Source: Flectobacillus sp. (GTDB lineage Bacteria > Bacteroidota > Bacteroidia > Cytophagales > Spirosomataceae). Taken from it: DNA of 5,662 nt. The notes below the pieces were generated by a model. The model saw only the letters and a list, made by a program, of their open reading frames with translations, searched no databases and was not told the origin of the DNA. Numbering within the stretch: the first letter of the stretch is position 1; the number at the start of each line of letters is the position of its first letter. Below are positions 1-4,981 of this stretch, piece after piece. The stretch is taken from positions 1 to 5,662 of the forward strand of contig JARXAV010000087.1 of assembly GCA_029865665.1 (NCBI GenBank), in the 5' to 3' direction. The translations under genes and the position numbers were made by a program.

Positions 1-1487
1 GGTGAAATCAAGGATACACCCGTTGAACCACCAAACAAGGAACGCTCTTTACGTTGGGTCACATAAGTCGCTTTTTGGTAATTCCCCTGATGGGCAAAGG
101 CTACAAAAAGGTTAGTCAATTCTTCCAGCGTAACCCCACAACCACCCAACACCAAGGAAAGTCCTAGTTTTGACGAGTTCTTTTTTACCGTCATAAAATC
201 CGCTTTTTTCAACTTATCCACTAATACGGGCGTTGAAATTTCCTTCAATATTTTCACCGCAGGAATATTCAATGAATTTGCCAAAGCGTATTCAATCGTT
301 ACTTTTCCATGAAATAATTTATCAAAATTTTCGGGTTCAAAACCGCTAAAATTTGTCGGCACATCGTTGATCATACTTTTAGGAGTCACGATTCCCTTAT
401 CGAAAGCAGTAGCATACAAGATAGGTTTCAAGGTACTCCCAGGAGAGCGAATGGCACGAATCCCATCCACCTGTCCCCCGTCAATCGGGTTATTAAAATC
501 TGCTGAACCCACATAAGCCTCCACCTCATGGGTTTGGTTATTCACCACCATCACCGCTGCATTGTGGATATTCATGCCATACAAACGGGTAACGTAGTTT
601 TGCACAATTTTCTCAATCGTTAATTGCTTATTTCTTCTCAAGGACGACTGAATAATAGGAACACTACTATATTCCTTTTTCAGACGAATAGCTAGATGGG
701 GAGCTAGTTTAGGAGCTTCGTGGCGAGTCACAGAAAGGGGTTCTTCCAAGGCATCATCAATATCTTTTTGGGCAAATAACTTCGCCTCTCCAAAGGCACG
801 TAACCAACGATTACGTTCTTGTAAAATGTAGGCGTTATTGATGCCTAATCGTAAGCTAGAGGGGCGGTTGGGGATAATCGTTAAAGCCGTCACCTCTGCC
901 AGACTTAATACATCGGGCGATTTTTGAAAATATAAAATAGAAGCTGATTTTAAACCCTCGATATTTGACCCATAAGGCACAAGACTGATATAAAGCTGCA
1001 ATATTTCGTCTTTAGAATAATGAACCTCCAATTGAATCGCCCGAAACATTTCAACGATTTTATTCAAATAAGTTCTGTTCTTGGGGTATAATAAACGAAC
1101 TACTTGCATGGTAATAGTACTTGCTCCAGAGGTACGTCTTCCTGTAAAAATATTCCTCAAAGCCGCTCTCCCTACTGCCAGTGGATTAATCCCAAAATGC
1201 CAGCGAAACCAGCGGTCTTCTTTAAAAATAATCGCTTTTTCAAGTGTAGGTGTAATTTCTCGTAGCTCTGTTTGCATCCGCCATTTATCCGATTTATTCA
1301 AAAAAGCATGTAAAACCTTCCCTTCAGAATCGGTAATAATCGTGGAATAATCTGGGTTTACTCGGAGGGGAAAACATACATCTAATGCCAATAAGACGAC
1401 CAACACACCAGCCACTAGCTTGACTGGCTTTTTGGCAGCATAGCGTTGAAGAATAGGATATATTTTATGGAGGAAAGAGCGAATCAT
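1..1487 (-). CDS. pbpC: Penicillin-binding protein 1C, N-terminal part (runs off left edge)
   Basis: This is a bifunctional class A penicillin-binding protein. It polymerises lipid II into glycan strands (GT51 glycosyltransferase) and cross-links the peptides (transpeptidase), anchored in the inner membrane and facing the periplasm. 495 codons are visible. A short basic N-terminus is followed by one hydrophobic segment at about residues 22-38. The GT51 motifs are intact: KEDRWFRWHFG with catalytic Glu90, GASTITMQ at 121-128, NKIVEMFRAIQLE at 142-154, and KDEILQLYISLVPYG at 159-173. In the transpeptidase domain the active-site SxxK is S351-TL-K354 in SPGSTLKP, and the SxN motif is S405-L-N407. 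The KTG motif and any C-terminal PBP1C domain lie beyond the edge; the family is usually near 750-800 residues. GASTITMQ and SPGSTLKP favour PBP1C over PBP1A/1B. The ATG follows an A-rich stretch with no Shine-Dalgarno. The gene is divergent from the reductase at 1600. In many bacteria pbpC adjoins an alpha-2-macroglobulin gene; none is seen on this side. Confidence 0.93.
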   Translation of the reverse strand, partial: MIRSFLHKIYPILQRYAAKKPVKLVAGVLVVLLALDVCFPLRVNPDYSTIITDSEGKVLHAFLNKSDKWRMQTELREITPTLEKAIIFKEDRWFRWHFGINPLAVGRAALRNIFTGRRTSGASTITMQVVRLLYPKNRTYLNKIVEMFRAIQLEVHYSKDEILQLYISLVPYGSNIEGLKSASILYFQKSPDVLSLAEVTALTIIPNRPSSLRLGINNAYILQERNRWLRAFGEAKLFAQKDIDDALEEPLSVTRHEAPKLAPHLAIRLKKEYSSVPIIQSSLRRNKQLTIEKIVQNYVTRLYGMNIHNAAVMVVNNQTHEVEAYVGSADFNNPIDGGQVDGIRAIRSPGSTLKPILYATAFDKGIVTPKSMINDVPTNFSGFEPENFDKLFHGKVTIEYALANSLNIPAVKILKEISTPVLVDKLKKADFMTVKKNSSKLGLSLVLGGCGVTLEELTNLFVAFAHQGNYQKATYVTQRKERSLFGGSTGVSLIS

Positions 1488-1599
1488 CGTTAGTTATTTT
1501 TTGCAAGATAGATAATTTCAAGCAAGAGTTTTCAAGAATTCAGCTAGAAATAGAACCAGAAAACGAGGATTCCTTGTTCTTTGGTAAATAACGCAAAAC
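1488..1599. promoter_or_regulatory. Divergent intergenic region pbpC / FMN reductase
   Basis: These 112 bp must hold the start signals for both pbpC (minus) and the reductase (plus), since the genes are divergent. I found no exact TTG-N17-23-TAnnTTTG promoter on either strand. The closest minus-strand candidate is TATCTTGC, about 20 bp before the pbpC start with a TTG about 22 bp further upstream. It matches the consensus only in part, so I do not call it as a promoter. Neither start codon has a Shine-Dalgarno; both are preceded by A/T-rich sequence. Confidence 0.5.
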
Positions 1600-2124
1600 A
1601 TGAAAAAAATCCTAGCGATTTCGGGAAGTACCCGTAAGCAATCAAGCAACCTAACTATCATCAAGAAAATACAAGAGTTAACGGCTGATAACTGGGAAAT
1701 GACAATCTGTGATTACCCAGAGCAACTTCCGCATTATAATCCAGATTTGGACACAGAAGTTGCTCCTAAGCTTGTCAATACGTTTCGTAAGGCGGTTAGT
1801 GAGTCGGATGGGGTTTTAATTTGTACACCCGAATATGCGATGGGCATACCAGGCACCTTAAAAAATGCCTTAGATTGGACTGTTTCGACAGGTTCATTTT
1901 CACAGAAAGCTGTTTCAGTCATTACGGCATCATCACTTGGAGAGAAAGCACATGAGTCACTGATAGGTACAATCCGAATTATTGATGCGAAGCTTCCAGA
2001 TGAAACAACGCTATTAATTTCTAACATTCGGACAAAGTTTGATGCAGATGGTGAATTAGTAGATGTGGAAACATTAGGAAAAATTCAGGAACTGATAAAC
2101 TATTTCGAGAAAATGGTACAATAA
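1600..2124 (+). CDS. NADPH-dependent FMN reductase family flavoprotein
   Basis: This 174-residue protein has the flavodoxin-like fold of the NADPH-dependent FMN reductase family, which includes quinone, chromate and azo-dye reductases. It is probably a soluble cytoplasmic homodimer that binds FMN and reduces quinones or other acceptors with NAD(P)H. The N-terminal strand MKKILAISGSTRKQSSN carries the FMN-phosphate loop GSTR at residues 9-12. TPEYAMGIPGTLKNALDW at 76-93 is the family's second signature, supplying the P-E-Y flavin contacts and the helix after them. Length is normal for the family (about 170-190), and no signal peptide or membrane segment is seen. The ATG at 1600 is preceded by an A-rich stretch and matches the usual start of the first beta strand. 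The gene appears monocistronic, with a hairpin terminator overlapping its stop codon. The true substrate cannot be read from sequence. Family assignment is firm; a specific name such as chrR would be a guess. Confidence 0.9.
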   Translation: MKKILAISGSTRKQSSNLTIIKKIQELTADNWEMTICDYPEQLPHYNPDLDTEVAPKLVNTFRKAVSESDGVLICTPEYAMGIPGTLKNALDWTVSTGSFSQKAVSVITASSLGEKAHESLIGTIRIIDAKLPDETTLLISNIRTKFDADGELVDVETLGKIQELINYFEKMVQ

Positions 2125-2158
2125 AAAAGGTGTTGAGAAAATTCTCAACACCTTTTTT
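2123..2158. terminator. Bidirectional rho-independent terminator
   Basis: A near-perfect palindrome has 17-nt arms at 2123-2139 and 2142-2158 around two central bases. Its core is GGTGTTGAGAA / TTCTCAACACC, flanked by six A on the left and six T on the right. Read on either strand, the hairpin is followed by a U-tract, so it should end both the reductase transcript (plus) and the rplKAJL transcript (minus). The left arm begins inside the TAA stop codon of the reductase (2122-2124). On the other side the arm lies 22 nt past the rplL stop. The two central bases cannot themselves be a loop, so the innermost A-T pairs must open. Confidence 0.93.
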
Positions 2159-2180
2159 AAGGACTGTTTGTTGTGTTAAA

Positions 2181-2561
2181 TTATTTAACTTCAACTTCAG
2201 CACCAGCTTCTTCTAATGATTTTTTCAAACCTTCAGCTTCTTCTTTAGAAACGCCTTCTTTGATAGCTTTTGGAGCTCCGTCAACTACTTCTTTAGCTTC
2301 TTTCAAGCCAAGACCAGTTAAGTCTTTAACCAATTTAACTACTGCTAATTTGTTAGGACCAGCTGCTTTCAAGATTACATCAAATGCAGTTTTTTCAACA
2401 ACAGCTTCAGCTTCACCAGCACCAGCACCACCAGCTACCATTACTGGAGCAGCAGCAGCAGGTTCGATACCATACTCATCTTTCAAGATAGTTGCTAATT
2501 CGTTAACTTCTTTAACTGTTAAATTTACTAATTGTTCAGCGAATGCTTTTAAATCTGCCAT
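2181..2561 (-). CDS. rplL: 50S ribosomal protein L7/L12
   Basis: L7/L12 is the flexible stalk protein of the 50S subunit. Dimers bind the C-terminal helix of L10 and recruit and activate the translational GTPases IF2, EF-Tu, EF-G and RF3. At 126 residues the length is normal. Residues 1-33 form the helical dimerisation domain, and about 34-54 the Ala/Gly-rich hinge. Residues 57-126 form the globular factor-binding domain, with the highly conserved [20 protein letters not shown] at 71-90 followed by EVVDGAP. The protein is acidic overall, as expected. It is the last gene of the operon, 74 bp after rplJ, and is followed by a terminator rather than rpoB. The rplJ-rplL gap shows neither a Shine-Dalgarno nor an exact promoter, so the extra L7/L12 needed (several copies per ribosome) presumably comes from translation efficiency. 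Confidence 0.98.
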   Translation of the reverse strand: MADLKAFAEQLVNLTVKEVNELATILKDEYGIEPAAAAPVMVAGGAGAGEAEAVVEKTAFDVILKAAGPNKLAVVKLVKDLTGLGLKEAKEVVDGAPKAIKEGVSKEEAEGLKKSLEEAGAEVEVK

Positions 2562-2635
2562 TGTATTAAGAGATTTTAATTGTTTACGATTTTGATTAAT
2601 ATACTGTATGTTTTTGTACTAGGAAGCCGTTTTGA

Positions 2636-3172
2636 CTAAGCTTCTTCTCTTTCCGAAAGAGTCTTCAAGATGCCTGCCAATTTGTTACCACCGCCTTGTA
2701 ATGCAGAAATAACATTTTTCGCAGGAGATTGTAATAATCCAACGATTTCGCCAATCATTTCTTGACGTGACTTCACGTTTTCAAGAGCTACTAATTGATC
2801 TTCACCGATGAATACACCACCTTCGATAGATGCACCTTTGAAACGGATTTTATCTTTTCCAGCCTCTTTCTTGAATGCTTTGATAAGTTTAGCAGGAGAT
2901 TTTGCGTCTTCTGGTGAGAAAATCACACCTGACATACCTACTAATACTTTTTCGTTGAATTCTGTATAATCAGTTTCTGCAGGTTCAAGAGCTTTAGCGA
3001 TTAACGTATTTTTGATGATACGGTATTCTAAACCAGCGTTGAAACACATTTTTCTGAAAACATTCACTTCTGCAACAGTCAACCCAGCGGTATCAGTGAT
3101 GTAGAAGTATGGAGTAGCTGCGAACTTTTCGGTCAACTCTCCAATGATTGCTGCTTTTTCTTCTTTAGTCAT
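2636..3172 (-). CDS. rplJ: 50S ribosomal protein L10
   Basis: L10 anchors the L7/L12 stalk to 23S rRNA beside L11. This copy has 178 residues, slightly longer than the E. coli protein (165). The N-terminal rRNA-binding domain shows the family pattern around residues 34-62: AEVNVFRKMCFNAGLEYRII followed by KNTLIAKAL. The C-terminal region, about 135-175 (SRQEMIGEIVGLLQSPAKNV, then LAGILKTLSE), is the helical part that carries the L7/L12 dimers, followed by a short acidic tail EREEA. The start codon lies just 2 nt beyond the rplA stop (TAA-TC-ATG on the mRNA), which implies translational coupling to rplA. That gap cannot hold the structured L10-L12 binding leader found before rplJ in Enterobacteria, so any autoregulation must act elsewhere, for example in the rplK leader. 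Confidence 0.98.
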   Translation of the reverse strand: MTKEEKAAIIGELTEKFAATPYFYITDTAGLTVAEVNVFRKMCFNAGLEYRIIKNTLIAKALEPAETDYTEFNEKVLVGMSGVIFSPEDAKSPAKLIKAFKKEAGKDKIRFKGASIEGGVFIGEDQLVALENVKSRQEMIGEIVGLLQSPAKNVISALQGGGNKLAGILKTLSEREEA

Positions 3173-3174
3173 GA

Positions 3175-3873
3175 TTACAAACCGTTAACTGTTCCTTTGT
3201 CTATTTGAACACCTGGAGACATTGTTGAAGACAAGTTAATTGACTTAACATACGTTCCTTTAGCTGAAGATGGCTTCAATTTCAACAATGTGTTGATTAA
3301 TTCTTGAGCGTTTTCAGCTAATTTTTCTGGTGTGAATGATACTTTACCGATTGATGTGTGAATGATACCAGTTTTGTCAACTTTAAAGTCGATTTTACCA
3401 GCTTTCACTTCAAGTACAGCTTTACCTACTTCTAAAGTCACTGTTCCTGACTTAGGGTTTGGCATTAATCCACGTGGTCCTAAAACACGACCTAAACGAC
3501 CGATTTTAGCCATCACAGTTGGCATAGTGATGATAACATCAATATCAGTCCAACCTTTTTCGATTTTTGAGATGTACTCATCTAAACCAACGTAGTCTGC
3601 ACCAGCAGCTTTTGCTTCTTCTTCTTTGTCAGGAGAGCAAAGTACTAATACACGAACGTCTTTACCTGTACCGTGAGGCAAGGCAACAACGCCACGAACC
3701 ATTTGGTCAGCTTTACGAGGGTCAACCCCCAAACGAACGTCGATATCTACAGAAGAATCGAATTTCGTATATGAAATTTCTTTCAAAATCTCAGCAGCTT
3801 TCGTAAGTGTGTACGATTGCGTGTTGTCATATTTTGAAAGAGCTTCTTTTTGCTTTTTTGTTAACTTAGCCAT
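3175..3873 (-). CDS. rplA: 50S ribosomal protein L1
   Basis: L1 forms the mobile stalk at the ribosomal E site and helps deacylated tRNA leave. In several bacteria it also represses its own operon by binding mRNA that resembles its 23S site. The length of 232 residues is normal. Domain I and the hinge carry [20 protein letters not shown] (58-77). The L1 family signature [19 protein letters not shown] lies at 127-145, and the C-terminal part of domain I has [11 protein letters not shown] (211-221), part of the rRNA-binding surface. The start follows AAAAAGAA with no Shine-Dalgarno. About 10 bp upstream of the ATG begins an unusual octamer tandem repeat. It lies 110 bp after rplK and 2 nt before rplJ. 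Confidence 0.98.
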   Translation of the reverse strand: MAKLTKKQKEALSKYDNTQSYTLTKAAEILKEISYTKFDSSVDIDVRLGVDPRKADQMVRGVVALPHGTGKDVRVLVLCSPDKEEEAKAAGADYVGLDEYISKIEKGWTDIDVIITMPTVMAKIGRLGRVLGPRGLMPNPKSGTVTLEVGKAVLEVKAGKIDFKVDKTGIIHTSIGKVSFTPEKLAENAQELINTLLKLKPSSAKGTYVKSINLSSTMSPGVQIDKGTVNGL

Positions 3874-3882
3874 TTCTTTTTC

Positions 3883-3913
3883 AATTTGATAATTTGATAA
3901 TTTGATAATTTGA
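3883..3913. repeat. Tandem octamer repeat AATTTGAT, about 3.9 copies
   Basis: Three perfect copies of AATTTGAT (3883-3890, 3891-3898, 3899-3906) are followed by a fourth lacking only its last base (3907-3913). On the operon mRNA this reads as repeated ATCAAATT ending 9 bases before the rplA ATG, within the 110-bp rplK-rplA gap. The unit is not a multiple of three but lies outside coding sequence. Copy-number change would alter spacing and A/U content near the rplA start without breaking a gene. A related CTCAAAT appears twice nearby (around 3962 and 3978). Confidence 0.9.
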
Positions 3914-3983
3914 AGATGAGCTTATTTGAAGAACCTACCTGTTAAAGTAGATAGTCAAACTCTCAAATTTTTCATTTCTCAAA

Positions 3984-4421
3984 TCAGAAAGGTTTTTCTC
4001 CTGTTACAGTAAGACCCATTGAACGAGCTGTACCTGCTACCATACTCATGGCAGATTCAACTGTAAAACAGTTTAAGTCTGGCATTTTAGTTTCAGCAAT
4101 TGTACGAACTTGATCCCAAGTTACAGAACCTACTTTTTTCAAGTTTGGTTGAGCTGATCCAAGTTTAACCTTAGCCGCTTCTAATAACAAGATTGGAGCA
4201 GGAGGAGTTTTTACTACGAAATCAAATGATTTATCTTTGTAGTAAGTAATTAATACAGGTAGAATTACACCTGGTTTATCTTGTGTTCTGGCATTGAACT
4301 GCTTGCAGAACTCCATGATATTCAAACCCTTAGAACCCAAGGCAGGACCAATTGGGGGTGATGGGTTTGCAGCACCACCTTTGCATTGCAACTTAACGTA
4401 GCCAGCTATTTCTTTTGCCAT
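3984..4421 (-). CDS. rplK: 50S ribosomal protein L11
   Basis: L11 binds the GTPase-associated centre of 23S rRNA at the base of the L7/L12 stalk. It is needed for factor-dependent GTP hydrolysis and for sensing stalled ribosomes by RelA-type enzymes, and is part of the thiostrepton site. Length is 145 residues (E. coli 141-142). The N-terminal domain contains [19 protein letters not shown] (14-32) with the proline loop that contacts thiostrepton, then [11 protein letters not shown]. The C-terminal rRNA-binding domain ends in [14 protein letters not shown] (128-141). It is the first gene of rplKAJL. The start at 4421 begins with the conserved [12 protein letters not shown] and has no Shine-Dalgarno. 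A predicted promoter about 205 nt upstream gives it a long leader. No secE or nusG lies upstream; the neighbour is a divergent phosphate transporter. Confidence 0.98.
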   Translation of the reverse strand: MAKEIAGYVKLQCKGGAANPSPPIGPALGSKGLNIMEFCKQFNARTQDKPGVILPVLITYYKDKSFDFVVKTPPAPILLLEAAKVKLGSAQPNLKKVGSVTWDQVRTIAETKMPDLNCFTVESAMSMVAGTARSMGLTVTGEKPF

Positions 4422-4436
4422 TTCTGTGGAATCGTT

Positions 4437-4453
4437 ATTAAGTAAATCTTAAT
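4437..4453 (-). promoter_or_regulatory. Hairpin directly before the rplK start
   Basis: A perfect 6-bp inverted repeat, ATTAAG/CTTAAT with a 5-nt loop, ends 15 nt before the rplK ATG on the mRNA. It directly abuts the 8-bp hairpin at 4454-4476, so the two could stack. The stem is AT-rich and weak and no U-tract follows, so it is not a terminator. Occlusion of the rplK ribosome-binding region is possible but unproven. Confidence 0.4.
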
Positions 4454-4476
4454 CATTATTCAACTATAGAATAATG
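4454..4476 (-). promoter_or_regulatory. 8-bp hairpin in the rplK leader
   Basis: The perfect inverted repeat CATTATTC/GAATAATG encloses a 7-nt loop. It lies immediately 5' of the second hairpin on the mRNA and covers the stop codon of the possible 36-codon leader ORF (stop 4456-4458). A ribosome reaching the end of that ORF would melt it. No U-tract follows, so a regulatory rather than terminator role is the likelier reading; stability is low because the stem is AT-rich. Confidence 0.42.
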
Positions 4477-4566
4477 TAAAATTGATTTCAATCTGCCAGC
4501 AGAGGTGGAAGCTTCTCTACCTGATTTACGTCGTCCTTTTCGCCAGCCTTGTATGTAACTAAACAT
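4456..4566 (-). CDS. Possible 36-residue basic leader ORF upstream of rplK
   Basis: An ATG-started reading frame of 36 codons plus TAA lies inside the predicted rplK leader, ending 34 bp before rplK. The product would be strongly basic at first (MFSYIQGWRKGRRKSGREAS) and ends LHYSIVE; no family is recognised. It coincides with the more GC-rich part of the leader, so the same bases may instead be a structured RNA. Against coding: no ribosome-binding sequence is seen, and several AGA, CGA and ATA codons differ from the adjacent ribosomal genes. An in-frame TAG about 33 bp upstream rules out a longer N-terminus. It could be a leader peptide or chance; I favour chance or RNA structure slightly. 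Confidence 0.25.
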   Translation of the reverse strand: MFSYIQGWRKGRRKSGREASTSAGRLKSILHYSIVE

Positions 4567-4632
4567 GCTGATTAGCAGAACCTTGTTGCTTTTTAAAAGC
4601 TAAACTTGATTAATGCCCTACGAAACGGACTG

Positions 4633-4663
4633 CAAAATTACGGCTTTCTTGTTAAGATACAAA
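4633..4663 (-). promoter_or_regulatory. Bacteroidota-type promoter for rplKAJL
   Basis: On the minus strand TTTG (4663-4660), a 19-bp spacer and TAATTTTG (4640-4633) exactly fit the Bacteroidota sigma-ABfr consensus (-33 TTTG, -7 TAnnTTTG). Transcription would start near 4626-4629. A run of ten A (4694-4685 on this strand) and further A/T-rich sequence lie just upstream, resembling an UP-like element as expected for a strongly expressed ribosomal operon. It is the only exact match seen on this strand in the intergenic region. Confidence 0.75.
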
Positions 4664-4797
4664 TAGTTAGAAAGAATTTTGAAGTTTTTTTTTTAGAAAG
4701 GTTAATTTACTCCTCTCAATCGTACATCTTAACAGCTATCCGACCATTTGTAATCTTCGTTTTTTTTCAAAAAGTGAGATTTAACAATTTGGTAACA

Positions 4798-4825
4798 TTG
4801 ACATCATAAACAATTTCTACCTTTG
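4798..4825 (+). promoter_or_regulatory. Bacteroidota-type promoter for the phosphate transporter
   Basis: On the plus strand TTG (4798-4800), a 17-bp spacer and TACCTTTG (4818-4825) match the Bacteroidota -33/-7 consensus, with the spacer at the short end of the accepted range. Transcription would begin near 4830, giving the transporter mRNA a leader of about 150 nt. It is divergent from the rplK promoter, with roughly 135 bp between the two -33 elements. Confidence 0.6.
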
Positions 4826-4981
4826 CAAGTGAAATACCAATATGAAAAAATCCATGTAATGTTGACTACTAAATAAGGCTGATAAGTTTTGTTCAGGTTT
4901 TTGTTTTGCCTTGAAAGTTGCAAAATAAAAGAAAGCACACTTAACATCCTTAAAAACTAGTACAATTAAACAAAAAAAACA

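Larger units (their letters stand above)
4422..4628 (-). promoter_or_regulatory. Predicted long 5' leader of rplKAJL mRNA
   Basis: From the predicted start site near 4627 to the rplK ATG the transcript would carry about 205 untranslated nt. The middle (about 4496-4550) is visibly richer in G and C than its flanks. It contains possible stems, such as GUAGAG (4515-4520) with CUCUGC (4499-4504) and a small UGCU/AGCA hairpin near 4567-4578. The last part holds two perfect hairpins end to end (4437-4453 and 4454-4476). A 10-nt segment at the 5' end (4621-4630) is complementary, with one mismatch, to 4533-4542; this could occur by chance. Known bacterial r-protein operons are often controlled by protein binding in such leaders (L1 or L10-L12 for this cluster). 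A role here is inference, and I recognise no known leader family. Confidence 0.45.
4422..4981. other. 560-bp divergent intergenic region rplK / pit
   Basis: This gene-free stretch contains the rplK leader, its promoter, the pit promoter and the pit leader, annotated separately. The rest (about 4664-4797 and 4830-4981) is AT-rich with T10 at 4685-4694 and T8 at 4760-4767. I see no tRNA, no secE/nusG remnant, no insertion sequence and no recognised riboswitch. The pit leader contains two five-codon frames overlapping by one base (ATG at 4842, and ATG at 4859 inside TAATG), probably chance. Confidence 0.7.

Noticed and set aside
1081..1350. 89-codon plus-strand frame
   Set aside because: It lies antisense within the pbpC glycosyltransferase domain, whose motifs are intact, and its product resembles no family.
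1491..1510. Promoter-like TATTTTTTG in the pbpC/reductase spacer
   Set aside because: The spacing between TA and TTTG is wrong by one base and no suitable -33 element is present on that strand.
1734..2203. Two minus-strand frames (1734-2027 and 2021-2203)
   Set aside because: The first is antisense to the FMN reductase; the second crosses the bidirectional terminator and the reductase 3' end. Neither shows family motifs.
2173..2595. 140-codon plus-strand frame rich in Ser, Ala and Pro
   Set aside because: It is the antisense shadow of rplL; the Ala/Pro bias mirrors the hinge and codon bias of L7/L12.
3362..3806. Two plus-strand frames opposite rplA
   Set aside because: They are shadows of the highly conserved L1 gene and have no recognisable domains.
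4430..4620. Possible tRNA-Trp or secE/nusG remnant upstream of rplK
   Set aside because: The usual neighbours were looked for, but no cloverleaf, T-loop sequence or NusG/SecE-like reading frame is present on either strand.
4606..4809. 67-codon plus-strand frame in the intergenic region
   Set aside because: It runs antisense through the rplK promoter and into the pit promoter, across T-tracts, with no start signal and a low-complexity Phe/Ile-rich product.
4862..4891. Second pit promoter (TTG, 18 bp, TAAGTTTTG)
   Set aside because: The -7 element has one base too many between TA and TTTG; the exact match at 4818-4825 is better.
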